The position numbers and the translations under genes were made by a program. The notes beneath the pieces were generated by a model. That model worked only from the letters and a program-made list of their open reading frames with translations. It had not been told where the DNA came from and ran no database searches. From positions 7,723,609 through 7,787,608 of the forward strand of contig NZ_CP026730.1 of assembly GCF_003369795.1 (NCBI RefSeq): DNA of 64,000 bases, in the 5' to 3' direction. Of this stretch, positions 25,306 through 34,169 are shown piece by piece. Every line of letters starts with the position of its first letter. The first letter of the stretch is position 1. The DNA is from Streptomyces sp. CB09001 (GTDB taxonomy: Bacteria > Actinomycetota > Actinomycetes > Streptomycetales > Streptomycetaceae).

Positions 25306-25542
25306 TGTGCTTCTCCCCGCCGAGACCGGCAGCTACATCAAGCACCACCTCGGACTCGCCGGCCGCAGCGACCAGCTCTTCACCGACGACGCCGCCACCC
25401 TCATCGACACCACATTCCGCGGCTTCCCCCCCGCGCGGTCAACAACCTCTGCCTGCAATCCCTCGTCGTCACCTTCGCCGCCGGCAAGTCCCTCGTCGAC
25501 GAGAAAGCCGCCCAGTCCACCGTTACCGAAGTCCTCGACTGA
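25301..25542 (+). pseudogene. C-terminal fragment of an ExeA-like transposition AAA ATPase
   Basis: Reading LLPAETGSYIKHHLGLAGRS then LFTDDAATLIDTTFRGF, and after a frame change in the C-run at 25425-25432, RAVNNLCLQSLVVTFAAGKS and a stop at 25540. This matches the end of AAA ATPases that accompany DDE transposases. The 5' part is missing: the fragment abuts the broken istB directly, which marks a recombination or insertion joint. Confidence 0.65.
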
Positions 25543-25618
25543 CATTCCACACCCTCGAAACTCGATGTCGGCGGCGCCGGATACCTTGCATCAGACGATG
25601 CACACCACTGGAGGGGAC

Positions 25619-26248
25619 ATGCCGTCTCAAGGAACAGTTCTCGCCGCACTCACGGTGGTAATGCCACCACATGACGGGGCCGATGAGCAGGTGGACTGGG
25701 ATGCGACCCGGCGGGCTTGGGGAGTCGGCTTCCCCTCCGACTACATCGCCTTCATGAGCACATACGGAGCCGGCGGCATCGACGACGCGCTGAGCGTCGT
25801 GACCCCCGAAGCGAGCACGCAGCCGGCCGACAGCCCTTACCTCGGGGGCATGGCGGCCGAGACAGCCAACATGCGGCACATGTGGGAGTCCGAAGGAGGA
25901 CCGGACGAGGTCGATGCCGGACCTGATTCTGTTGTCGCTTGGGGCGTCAGCTGCGGAGCCGACATCCTCGGCTGGCTCACCCTTGACCACGACCCCAACA
26001 AGTGGCCCGTTGTCGTCTGGGAACGGCACGGCTGGCCCCACCGGAAAATCTACGACTGCGGAATGGCGGAGTTCCTTCGGCGCCTGTTCACCAAGGGCTT
26101 CGAGGAGTGCCCACTCAGCTACGCCTCCCTCTGGGGAGAGCCCTCTCCACACTTCGTCCACTGGCGCGAGGAACGACGACGGTGGGAGTCCGGCGTCGAC
26201 CCCTACACAGGCGAACCCGACCCGTACTTCGGCATGAAGTTCGACTGA
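25619..26248 (+). CDS. SMI1/KNR4 (SUKH)-family protein
   Basis: A 209-residue protein. DWDATRRAWGVGFPSDYIAF is the SUKH opening (an acidic residue, then W/Y, LPxDY), followed by SVAWG-type strand text (PDSVVAWGVSCGADILGW) and a FLRRLFTKGF helix. SUKH proteins often act as immunity proteins against toxins, but free-standing copies of unknown role are common in Streptomyces. No toxin gene is adjacent. GGAGGGG stands four bases ahead of the ATG; a longer open frame upstream is shadow of the AAA fragment. Confidence 0.78.
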   Translation: MPSQGTVLAALTVVMPPHDGADEQVDWDATRRAWGVGFPSDYIAFMSTYGAGGIDDALSVVTPEASTQPADSPYLGGMAAETANMRHMWESEGGPDEVDAGPDSVVAWGVSCGADILGWLTLDHDPNKWPVVVWERHGWPHRKIYDCGMAEFLRRLFTKGFEECPLSYASLWGEPSPHFVHWREERRRWESGVDPYTGEPDPYFGMKFD

Positions 26249-26294
26249 TTGCGCCACGGCACCTTGCCGACGGCCGCGACACCTCGCCGACAAA

Positions 26295-26323
26295 CGCCCC
26301 GCTGGGACCACCCCAGTGGGGCG
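26295..26323 (+). terminator. hairpin terminator after SUKH gene
   Basis: CGCCCCGCTGGG (26295-26306) pairs with CCCAGTGGGGCG (26312-26323) around a 5-base loop; one G-U pair, otherwise perfect. It lies 47 bases past the stop. Confidence 0.8.
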
Positions 26324-26790
26324 ATCCTGTTCCCAGTGATCGGCACCTTCAATGCCGGACCCGTCGGCATTTTCAGCGTCGGCCAACAGTTCGCCAGCGG
26401 TCCTCCATCCTCCCGAGTGAGGGCCAGGCTTTGCAGCAGGGCAATGCCGAGCATGGTTGGTGAACTCCGTCGCCCTTGAGCTTGTTGTTTAACCCCCGAG
26501 CCCGGGATAGCTCGTCCGCGATTGGTCCGGCTGCTGTGCGCACGGGCTCGTCGGGGCGGAAGTGGACAACGGTGCCGGTCGTGCCGTCGTCGGCACACGT
26601 GAAGACCGGCTCTCCGGCCGGTGCACCGAAACCCTCCCGTCCCGGCCCCGGCAGGCCACCGGGCTCGAGAAATCGCCGCCCAGCCACCCGGCACGACGTG
26701 GGCAGAGTCCTCGCCACCGGCGAGGCGTTCAGCCGTCCCGCCCACCACAAAGTCGGCACGAAACCGCGCCGAACTGGTTAAAAGGCAAGC
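26324..26790. other. intergenic, possible decayed coding sequence
   Basis: About 470 bases. Minus-strand fragments in different frames (VVHFRPDEPVRTAAGPIADE and LGIALLQSLALTREDGG) look more protein-like than the surrounding shadows but never join into one gene. Possibly the remains of a decayed gene; nothing firmer can be said. Confidence 0.3.
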
Positions 26791-27174
26791 TCAGGGGGAG
26801 GTCCCCTCGGCGAAGACGGACAACGCGACCTGGTACGTCTCGAAGGCGCGGGCCGCTCCTGCGTAGACGGCGAGGTGGATGAAGAGGTCGACGATCTCGT
26901 CCTGAGTGACGCCGTTGTTGAGCGCGATGCGCAACTGCCCGCGCAGCGGTTCGAACGCGCCCAGCGTCGCGGCGATGGCGACGGAGACCAGGGACCGGTC
27001 GTGCGTCGACAGTGCGGTACGGGTCCATGAGTCCCCGAACGTGTGCACAGTCGCGACCTTGCGGAAGTCGGCTCCGGAGGCCGGTTCGCCGGGACTCATC
27101 GGGAGTTCCAGGCGCTGTCCCAGGAGTTCGCTCGCGGTGTCCAGCGCCTGCTCGTAGGCGTCGTCGGTACTCAT
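26791..27174 (-). CDS. carboxymuconolactone decarboxylase-family protein
   Basis: A 127-residue protein with the CMD fold: TFGDSWTRTALSTHDRSLVS then IAATLGAFEPLRGQL and ALNNGVTQDEIVDLFIHLAVYAG. Small members include gamma-carboxymuconolactone decarboxylase and AhpD-like enzymes; the CxxC of AhpD is absent here, so a peroxidase role is unlikely. The ATG has AAGGAG seven bases ahead. Its neighbour upstream is only an aldehyde dehydrogenase remnant; the intact SDR further upstream is a plausible catabolic partner. Confidence 0.85.
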   Translation of the reverse strand: MSTDDAYEQALDTASELLGQRLELPMSPGEPASGADFRKVATVHTFGDSWTRTALSTHDRSLVSVAIAATLGAFEPLRGQLRIALNNGVTQDEIVDLFIHLAVYAGAARAFETYQVALSVFAEGTSP

Positions 27175-27525
27175 CTCTGCTCCTTGTCGGTCGGTCGTGC
27201 GGGGTGGTGGGCCGGCGGTCCTGGCCGCCACGCGCCGTTCAGGGTTCGGCTGCGGGGGAGGGTGGGTTCCTCACTCGCTGGGGGTTGCTGCTCGCCGCGA
27301 CGGCTGTTCGTCGCACGAGGCTGCTTTCCACGCTCGCACCGTGCGCAATTGGTCTGCTCGGTGGGTGAAGCGTCCGGGCTGCGGGGCGTGGATCGAATGT
27401 CCCGTCCGGACTGCGGGGGCGGGGCTCCCCATGGTCTTCGAGCGGGCCCCTGGGCCATGGGCGGATCGGGGAGCCGTGCGGGACGGGCCCTTCGTTCTCC
27501 GGCAGTCCGTCCCGCTGAGGGGGGG
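27175..27525. other. intergenic, no gene recognised
   Basis: About 350 bases between the CMD gene and the dehydrogenase remnant. Only arginine-rich shadow frames. The AAGGAG site next to 27174 belongs to the CMD gene; its promoter must lie here but is not obvious. Confidence 0.4.
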
Positions 27526-27755
27526 CTACCGGGAGCGGGTAATCGACGTGTGCTCGACGTAGCCGGTCGGACCGGCCGTACCGTACTCACGGCCCGAGGC
27601 CGCTGGCCTTGTAGCCGCCGAAGCTGATCGGCGATCCGTTCGGCGTGACGGTACCGGCGCGCAGCCGGCGCGGGCGGTGTCCGGGGCGCGGTCGGGATCA
27701 GAGGTCCAGGTACCGCCGGACAGGCCGTACTGGGAGTCGTTGGCGATTCGGCGCC
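27526..27755 (-). pseudogene. 3' remnant of an aldehyde dehydrogenase gene
   Basis: Minus-strand frames read IANDSQYGLSGGTWTSDPDRA, then after frame changes GSPISFGGYKASG-like text, and finally REYGTAGPTGYVEHTSITRS with a stop at 27526. These are the last conserved blocks of the NAD-dependent aldehyde dehydrogenase family, including the FxGYKxSGxGREYG end. The catalytic half is absent and at least two frameshifts interrupt what remains. Confidence 0.7.
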
Positions 27756-27871
27756 TACGACGACGATGACGACGCCGTATGAGGAGCAGGGCCGACGGGG
27801 CGGTCGGCCGGCGCGGGCGGCCCGGAGATCCGGTGCTTCGACCGGCCCGCTGCCGCGCCCGCACAGTGCCG

Positions 27872-28711
27872 TCAGGTGGCGGGGTAGTCCGCGGAACGGC
27901 TGACCTCGGCCCACTTGCGGGCCTCGGCCAGACGGCCTTCCTCCGAGCTGATCGCGATCTCCAGGGCGTCGCTGCCGAGCAGCAGCCGGCGAGGGGGCTC
28001 CTCGGCGTCCACGGCGCCGATGATCGCGCGGGCCATGCGGTCCGGGTCACCGGGCTCCTTGCCGGCGTAGTCCGCGAACCGGGCCAGCCACAGGCCCACG
28101 GTCTCCTGGTAGTCGGGGGTCACGGGACCGGAAGGCTCCGCGGCACCCGCGGCCCAGCCGGTGCGGATGCCGCCCGGCTCGACGATGGTGACCTTGACAC
28201 CGAACGGTGCCACCTCGTTCGCCAATGCCTCGGAGAACCCCTCGACGGCGAACTTCGCGGTCTGGTAGGCGCTCAGACCCGGCGTACCGCCCACACGTCC
28301 GCCGATTGAGGAGATCTGCACGATGTGACCGGACCGCTGGCGGCGCACGACGGGAAGGACCGCCCGGGTCATGTTGACCACGCCGTACAAGTTGGTATCG
28401 ACCTGCGCGCGGAACTCGTCCTCGGGAAAGTCCTCGATCGAGCCGCTGGTGGCGTAGCCGGCGTTGTTGACGACGACGTCAACCGATCCGAACCGTTCCA
28501 CCGCCGCGGCCACCACGTCCCGGGACTGGACCGCGGAGGTGACGTCCAGCGCCATCGCCTCCAGCTGGTCCGGGTGCTCGGCCCTCAGGGAAGCCAGCAC
28601 CTCCGGCTTGCGGGAAGTCACCACGACGTTGTCGCCGGCCCCCAGGGCCGCGAGCACCAGGGCCCTGCCGAGGCCCTGCGAGCCCCCCGTGACCAGCCAG
28701 GTTCGTGCCAT
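27872..28711 (-). CDS. classical SDR oxidoreductase
   Basis: A 279-residue classical short-chain dehydrogenase. VTGGSQGLGRALVLAAL (TGxxxGxG), VVNNAGYATSG (NNAG), ISSIGG (catalytic Ser) and YQTAKFAVEGF (YxxxK) are all present, followed by VEPGGIRTGW. The arginine/lysine just after the second strand (TSRKPEV) suggests NADP preference. Divergent from a TetR regulator gene with 170 bases between, which contain a palindromic site. The regulator probably controls this enzyme; the substrate is unknown. Confidence 0.92.
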   Translation of the reverse strand: MARTWLVTGGSQGLGRALVLAALGAGDNVVVTSRKPEVLASLRAEHPDQLEAMALDVTSAVQSRDVVAAAVERFGSVDVVVNNAGYATSGSIEDFPEDEFRAQVDTNLYGVVNMTRAVLPVVRRQRSGHIVQISSIGGRVGGTPGLSAYQTAKFAVEGFSEALANEVAPFGVKVTIVEPGGIRTGWAAGAAEPSGPVTPDYQETVGLWLARFADYAGKEPGDPDRMARAIIGAVDAEEPPRRLLLGSDALEIAISSEEGRLAEARKWAEVSRSADYPAT

Positions 28712-28789
28712 GACGCGTGCCTCGTTTCGTCACCTGCTTCGCCGCCCCGAACGGGACAGCAACTTCACTGTAGACAAAATCGGCCTGAC

Positions 28790-28807
28790 TGCAACATCGA
28801 TGATGCA
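28790..28807. promoter_or_regulatory. putative TetR operator in the divergent gap
   Basis: TGCAACATCGATGATGCA is an 18-base near-perfect palindrome (16 of 18). A related half-site TGTTGCATC lies at 28819-28827. The surrounding 100 bases are strikingly A+T-rich for this genome, as expected for promoters of the divergent SDR and TetR genes. Confidence 0.55.
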
Positions 28808-28881
28808 GTAAATTTTAATGTTGCATCTCACGTGATGATGTTACTCAGTTAAGTAAAGCACAGGTGTAGAATGTCGGCATC

Positions 28882-29427
28882 ATGAGAGCTGACGCCGCGC
28901 GTAACCTGACTGCCGTCCTCCACGCCGGAGCTCGACTCCTGGCAGAGGACCCAGGCACCCCCATGGCGGCCATCGCCGCCGCCGCCGGAGTGGACCGCAC
29001 GACCGTCCACCGCCGCTTCGCAAACCGTGAAGCCCTGCTCAGCGCCGTTTTCCAGGCCAAGCTCGACTCCGCCGAACGCGTCCTGGACGAAGCCCGCCTG
29101 CTCGAGTCCCCCCTGCCGGTCGCCCTCCACCGCTACCTGGAGGGGATCATCCCCGTCAGCCGCGAATGGCCGGTCGACATGCGCCTGATGATGCAGAAAG
29201 ACCCCGCCGCCTGGACCCGCCGGGAGGAGCAGAGCGCCCGCCTCGACGCCTTCATCCGCCGCGCACTGGACGAGGGCTACCTACGAGCAGGCGTCGACGC
29301 AACCTGGGCACGGACGATCCTGGACGAACTCGTCGACACCGCCGCCCACCGATTCCCCGACCTGGAACCCCCACAGGCCGCCGACCTCGTCGCCGCCACC
29401 CTCCTGAACGGCCTCGGCGCGACCTGA
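28882..29427 (+). CDS. TetR-family transcriptional regulator
   Basis: A 181-residue repressor-type protein. MAAIAAAAGVDRTTVHRRFANREALL (quoted in part: GVDRTTVHRRFANREALL) is a standard TetR helix-turn-helix with histidine in place of the usual tyrosine in the recognition helix end. The C-terminal ligand/dimer domain has no recognisable ligand signature. Divergent from the SDR gene and the operator described above, it most likely represses that enzyme and itself. Confidence 0.9.
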   Translation: MRADAARNLTAVLHAGARLLAEDPGTPMAAIAAAAGVDRTTVHRRFANREALLSAVFQAKLDSAERVLDEARLLESPLPVALHRYLEGIIPVSREWPVDMRLMMQKDPAAWTRREEQSARLDAFIRRALDEGYLRAGVDATWARTILDELVDTAAHRFPDLEPPQAADLVAATLLNGLGAT

Positions 29428-29679
29428 CACCACCACCCACCGCGGAACGCTGACAAATCCTTCAGCGATCACGAGATGGGCGACTCGCTGACCTGGGGAT
29501 CTAGTGATCGTTTCAGGATCCGGTGTGTCTGTAAGCCGGGGTTTCCCCGGGGCTTCAGAAGCCGACGTGTCCTCTGAGCTGCAGGACCAGTGATCGACTC
29601 GGAAGGGTGTGATCGGCACGGGATTTCGGTCTTGCCGCAGGATCGGACGGACTGGTCAGACGCTCCGAAGGACGAGCCA

Positions 29680-30498
29680 TCAGGGCTGTACGCGGGCGTG
29701 GTCGAGACGGCGGTGGACCATCGACAAGGTGGTCAGCAGCTCCAGCAGTTCCTCGTCGCTGACGGGCCGGCTGAGCCGCGGATCGTGTGCTGTGGGGTTG
29801 CGGTACATGCTGCTCAGCCCCTTGGTCAGCATCGCGAACCCCTTCTGCTCACCGCTCTCCGTCGGCGTCGAACCGGTATTGACGGCCACCCGCGGTGTAC
29901 CGGTGGCCCCGGGCATGAGGACGGCGTCGACGAGCTGCGAGCCGTCGAGCTGCTCGCCGGTGAGCTGCCGCAGCCGGTCGAAGACGGACTTGGCGGCCTC
30001 CAGACTGGCGTGGAAGGCGTTCTTGGCGAGGATCTCCCGGGTGCAGTAGGCCAGCACCTGAGGGTGCGTATCCCGGCGGCGCAGCTCCGCCCGCAGGGAG
30101 TTGGCGTGCCGGGCCGCCTGGTCCAGGGTGCTTGCGGCTGGCCCGCGCGCCACCTTTCCCTCCTCGTTGACCCGCAGGCCGACATGGACCAGGACCTCGT
30201 TGAGGTCGTTGCGGCGCCGGGAGAACACCTCGGGCTGCCGTGCATAGCGCACGGGGGCCATCGCCTCGGTGATGAACCTGATCACGCAGTTCGACGCCTG
30301 GTCACGCGCCTGCCGCGCCAGCAGGGCGCGGGCCAGCCGCTCCCGCTTGTTTGATCCCTCGGCTTCCGCAACGCCTGTCAGGGCGAGCAGGTGATCGATC
30401 TCCCGGCCGATCAGGCCGTCGTTCGTGGCGGCGAGGACATCGGCAACCGCGGTGACGGTGGCGGGGGACCAGAGGGGGTGCTTGGTGGAGGCGCTCAT
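29680..30498 (-). CDS. TIGR02391/Abi-like HEPN-fold protein
   Basis: A 272-residue protein. The C-terminal half reads LAKNAFHASLEAAKSVFDRL, EQKGFAMLTKGLSSMYRNPTAH and LLTTLSMVHRRLDHA, the pattern of the TIGR02391 (Ymh/Abi) family. RNPTAH at Arg233-His238 is an Rx4H motif as in HEPN ribonucleases, consistent with an RNA-cleaving role in phage defence, but this is inference from the family. The N-terminal half is probably all-helical and unassigned. The start has GGAAGG eight bases ahead. The OGG-like and PIN genes lie upstream on the same strand across a 246-base gap. Confidence 0.82.
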   Translation of the reverse strand: MSASTKHPLWSPATVTAVADVLAATNDGLIGREIDHLLALTGVAEAEGSNKRERLARALLARQARDQASNCVIRFITEAMAPVRYARQPEVFSRRRNDLNEVLVHVGLRVNEEGKVARGPAASTLDQAARHANSLRAELRRRDTHPQVLAYCTREILAKNAFHASLEAAKSVFDRLRQLTGEQLDGSQLVDAVLMPGATGTPRVAVNTGSTPTESGEQKGFAMLTKGLSSMYRNPTAHDPRLSRPVSDEELLELLTTLSMVHRRLDHARVQP

Positions 30499-30744
30499 GC
30501 CAATGTCCTTCCTGGGCCTGCTCCGTGTACAGGCCAGCCGACCAGGATGACACCAACAGCCGTTGCCCCGTTGGGACTTTTTTCGGCTTCGACGCGGTGA
30601 ATGCTGGCAGACGGCGCAGCCGCTGGTGGGGCTTGGCAACACGGACTGCGGCGTGGTCGACGGCAGTTCCGCTCTGCCGTGTATCGATACTGGCGCCCGC
30701 CCCGGGCGGAGCCCGGACCGACCTGCCAGTGCCGGCGGGCGCCG

Positions 30745-31584
30745 CTAACCTGATGCCTCCCAGGCGGTGGTGAACAGCGCGCATTCGAGGAGGTCGGGGG
30801 CCGCGCCGGACGGCCAACTGTCGCCTGTGGCCAGCTGTCCGGTGGCGGCGTGCATAAAGAAGAGGTAAACCCCGTACCGGTGGGGCGTCCAGTTGCTGTC
30901 CGACCACACCCAGGCGGCGACCGAGCCGTCCACGTCGTGGCCGCTCTCGCGGCCGACGGCTGCGGCGATCTGCCGCAGCCGTCTGGCCAGTACGCGGTCG
31001 AGGATGAGCGGCCGCGGCCCGCGGTCGGGCGGCACGGCGATTGCGGTGAAGTAGAGGAACTTGGTGAAGAAGGCCGGCCCGAGCCCGGGAACCTGCCCCT
31101 GGAGCGCGGCGTACGCCTGTGGTGCACCGTGCTCGCGCAATGCGGTGACCGCGGCGGCCAGCGCCGCGTCGAGGCCGTCGAAGGTCAGGGTCTTGTGGAG
31201 GGTTGACGGTCCGCTGCCGCCGGGAGTGCCGCGTTTTCCCTTGCCCCATACATAGGTTGCGACCAGCGCCTCCCGGAACGCCTCCCGCCGCAGCGCGTCG
31301 GCGACGGCCGAGGCCACCTCCGCCCGGCTGACCGTAGCGTCACCGCCTGCGGAGGTGGGCGCCAGCGACTTGGGCCACGGAGTGATCTGCGCCCACCGGC
31401 CGGGCGTGTACCGGATGATGTGCGCGCCGGGTGTCCCGTCCGCGTAAGCAGCCGCATTCTTCTCCCACCAGCGGCCCAGCGCCCGTACAACCGGACTCGG
31501 CAGCAGGCGTGCGGCCATCTCGCGGTCCACCGCGTCCGCGCGGTCCTGGCGGCCCTGCCCGTCCTGTCCGTCTTCTTCGTTCAC
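30745..31584 (-). CDS. helix-hairpin-helix protein, 8-oxoguanine glycosylase-like fold
   Basis: A 279-residue protein resembling the OGG-fold family found in actinobacteria. VPGLGPAFFTKFLYF (about 165-179) reads as a helix-hairpin-helix with a lysine (Lys175) at the position used by bifunctional glycosylases, and LILDRVL (Asp196 nearby) fits the catalytic aspartate that follows. Base excision from damaged or modified DNA is possible; the function of this family is not established to my knowledge. Its ATG overlaps the PIN gene stop (ATGA), so the two are co-translated. A tandem Q/D/R-rich N-terminus precedes the fold. Confidence 0.6.
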   Translation of the reverse strand: MNEEDGQDGQGRQDRADAVDREMAARLLPSPVVRALGRWWEKNAAAYADGTPGAHIIRYTPGRWAQITPWPKSLAPTSAGGDATVSRAEVASAVADALRREAFREALVATYVWGKGKRGTPGGSGPSTLHKTLTFDGLDAALAAAVTALREHGAPQAYAALQGQVPGLGPAFFTKFLYFTAIAVPPDRGPRPLILDRVLARRLRQIAAAVGRESGHDVDGSVAAWVWSDSNWTPHRYGVYLFFMHAATGQLATGDSWPSGAAPDLLECALFTTAWEASG

Positions 31585-32549
31585 GAGCCGCTCCCCGCCT
31601 GACGTTCCGCCGGGCCCGAGGAGGATGCGGCGGATTCCTTGGGCGCGGACCGCTGCGATACGTCCCCGTCCGGCACGAGCTTGGCCGCTGCCTGCTCCAG
31701 TTCCTGCCGGCGAAGCTCGCCGCCCTCGATCAGGTACGTGTCGGGCAAGGGCTGTGCCGGAAGCCCCCAGGTGCCGGCACGGGTCCGAACACCGATGTCC
31801 CGGCTGATGACGACCACCTCCGCGGGAGCGACGGCCTGGTGCAGACGCAGCGCCGAGGCCACCAACTCGTCGTCCGGCACGGAAAGACGGGCATGCCCGG
31901 GCTCATCGGCCGCGATGAATACGGGGGTCCCGTCGTCCGCGGCCGCTTTCTCGGGCCCCGCTTCCAGCACCGACTCCAGCAGCCGGAACACGCCACGCGC
32001 CCGCCTAGAGATCTTCCTGTCCCCGGTCTGGTAGCTCTTGGTGTCGATCTCGTCGACCACGACGTGCGGGACCATGACCGCGGTGCCCTTCCCGAACACC
32101 TTTTGCCAGGGGACCTTGTCGAACCGTGTGAAGTGCAGTGTCGTGTTCGTGTCCAGCACCACGTACCGCACGGCACCGGCGCGCCCGTACCGCTCCTGCA
32201 TGGCACGCACCCGGTTTGCCACGGACCTGAAGTAGTCCTGGAGCTCGGCGAGCTCCACGTACATCATCAGCCGGGCCTCGTCCAACGGTGCGGTGAGGAT
32301 CGCCCTGTAGCGGCCCGCGCGGAGTTGTCCCGCGATCTCCCGGTCGCTGAACCGCCGGTTGAGCTCCTCGGCGGCCTTCCAGGTCCACTCGTCGTACCGC
32401 TTGCGCACGGCCCGCATCGTTTCCGCGGCTTCCGCGCCGGTCCTCATTGTGTGAGGGATCCGGATGGAGACGTCGTTGAGGCTCCCGGCCACGAGATCGT
32501 TTTCCAGGAAATTGATTGCGTCGGTGCAGGTCGTTCCGGCTCTCAGCAT
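31581..32549 (-). CDS. PIN-domain ribonuclease-like protein
   Basis: A 322-residue protein. The C-terminal half is a PIN domain: VVLDTNTTLHF (Asp133), VVVDEIDTKS (Glu167), PDDELVASAL (Asp227) and VVVISRDIGVR (Asp251) give the full acidic metal-binding set. The N-terminal 120 residues are helical and charged, with no recognised domain. Unlike VapC toxins it is long and has no small antitoxin gene beside it; it is coupled to the OGG-like gene. An RNase in a defence or stress setting is likely. GGGAGAG lies ahead of the ATG. Confidence 0.85.
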   Translation of the reverse strand: MLRAGTTCTDAINFLENDLVAGSLNDVSIRIPHTMRTGAEAAETMRAVRKRYDEWTWKAAEELNRRFSDREIAGQLRAGRYRAILTAPLDEARLMMYVELAELQDYFRSVANRVRAMQERYGRAGAVRYVVLDTNTTLHFTRFDKVPWQKVFGKGTAVMVPHVVVDEIDTKSYQTGDRKISRRARGVFRLLESVLEAGPEKAAADDGTPVFIAADEPGHARLSVPDDELVASALRLHQAVAPAEVVVISRDIGVRTRAGTWGLPAQPLPDTYLIEGGELRRQELEQAAAKLVPDGDVSQRSAPKESAASSSGPAERQAGSGS

Positions 32550-32744
32550 GCCCTAGTTCTCTCCCCCCGACGGGGCTCGGTGCGCCCCGTCCGGCCCATC
32601 CTGCCAGCGTTGATTGCGCCCGGTGCGAGTTCCGTTTTCCGCGCCCCGAAAGCCACGCAGGCCACAGCCACCCGCCCCCAGGCTCGGGCAGAGCTTGGGA
32701 AAAGCTGCTCAGCTGCCGGAGGGAAGGCCGCTACCGTCATCCCG

Positions 32745-34085
32745 GTGACCACACCAGCGACGGACCTTCAGAGCCTGACCAAGCAGTGGCTGCAGGCCCC
32801 CGGACCCGACGCGGCGGGCGGCCGTCCAGGCGGACCTTCCTGGGAAGCGCTGACTGCGGCCCTGGCCGAACTCGCGCCTGCCGATCGGCGCCCAGACCTG
32901 TACCGCGACGGCACGCTGGACACCACCGCGATCGCCGCAGTGACCGGGCTGGACCACCTCGCCCGGGCAGCAGCAGCCGGGGTCCCAGTGCCGGCTGCTG
33001 ACCTGGCCGCTGACCTGGCAGACTTCGCCACCTGTGATCAGCCGGTCATCGAGACCTGGATCCTGCTCAACGCCGACCTTCCCGCTGGCACTGACATCAC
33101 ACTAGGCACCTACCGGCTGACCGTGCCCGGCCGCACCACCGCGCAGGCTCTCGTAGCTCTGCCGCGCACAGCCCGCCACCTACCGGCTCCCGCCATCGAC
33201 CCGGCACTGCTGGCCGGCTCGGCGTTCCTGCGTACGCCCGCTCCCCAAGGTCGCAACTACGGCCGCGGCGCACTGTACTTCCCCGACTTCGATCGCCGAC
33301 CAGAGCGCCCGCACGCCGACGTCCTGCTCACCTTGCAGATGTGGGACCTGTCCGCCAGCCTCCACCCCGAGGCCTACTACCACGTGGAAGCTGGCCGACA
33401 CGTGCGCGGCACCTGGGGCGCACCCATGATCGAACCGGCCTTCGACTACCTCGGGCACGAGGTCGGCGAACTCCACCGCCGCCACGGCCCTTACGTTATC
33501 CCCGCCCAGCTACCGGCATTCACTCACTTCTGCACCAGCGTCCACACCATGATCATCACTGTGCGTTCACGCACCAGCAGCACCGGCAAGCCCAGCCCGA
33601 CCGCCATTGCCCTGGACAGCGCCAGCCGCCGGCTGCTGCGTGCCTCGCAACGCACCTTCGGCGGCGACTTCGTCGACGAAGCCGACGCTGAGGACGTCCT
33701 GCTGGACTACGTCGTCGCTATGGAATCCCTGCTCGCCTCCGATGGGCGCAGCGACAAACGCCGCACCACCCGGCAACGCGCGGCCGCTCTGCACACCAGC
33801 GACCAGACCCGTCTGAACGTCTCAGCCACCGTCGGCCGCGCCTACACCCAGCGCTCCCGCTATGCGCACGGCGAACCCCAACGCCCCTTGTCCGACGCAG
33901 ACATCACGGCTGTGCGCAACGTCGCCTTCTCCGTCTTCCTGCGATGGTTGAGCACCACCATGAACTGCGGCGAGCAGGTCCTGCAGCAGCTGGACGACTC
34001 CTTGCTGTCCGGTCAGGCCCGAAGCGACATCACCACCGCCGTCGACCAGTACCTGGCCGCCCACCCTGCCGCACCCGCGTCCTGA
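32745..34085 (+). CDS. Apea-like HEPN protein
   Basis: A 446-residue protein on the strand opposite its PIN/OGG neighbours. The C-terminal domain reads LLDYVVAMESLLASDGRSDK, then YTQRSRYAHG with Arg370-His375 as the HEPN Rx4H motif, and a closing helix of aromatic and hydrophobic residues; this matches the Apea-like HEPN layout. The N-terminal 270 residues are unassigned. The GTG at 32745 is chosen because the upstream frame lies over the PIN gene's 5' region; its ribosome site (GGAGGGAAGG) is about 13 bases off, so the start is uncertain. Likely an RNase or RNA-binding effector; evidence is the motif only. Confidence 0.75.
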   Translation: MTTPATDLQSLTKQWLQAPGPDAAGGRPGGPSWEALTAALAELAPADRRPDLYRDGTLDTTAIAAVTGLDHLARAAAAGVPVPAADLAADLADFATCDQPVIETWILLNADLPAGTDITLGTYRLTVPGRTTAQALVALPRTARHLPAPAIDPALLAGSAFLRTPAPQGRNYGRGALYFPDFDRRPERPHADVLLTLQMWDLSASLHPEAYYHVEAGRHVRGTWGAPMIEPAFDYLGHEVGELHRRHGPYVIPAQLPAFTHFCTSVHTMIITVRSRTSSTGKPSPTAIALDSASRRLLRASQRTFGGDFVDEADAEDVLLDYVVAMESLLASDGRSDKRRTTRQRAAALHTSDQTRLNVSATVGRAYTQRSRYAHGEPQRPLSDADITAVRNVAFSVFLRWLSTTMNCGEQVLQQLDDSLLSGQARSDITTAVDQYLAAHPAAPAS

Positions 34086-34169
34086 ACCCAGGAGGCATGC
34101 CTGGTGCGCACGCGCGGACCTGCCGGGCGGGGCGCCGTGGGGGAGTCCGCCCGTGCGGCCGCAGCCCCG

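Noticed and set aside
26373..26759. 128-codon minus-strand frame as a gene
   Set aside because: Some protein-like stretches, but they switch frame and there is no supported start; reported only as possible decayed sequence.
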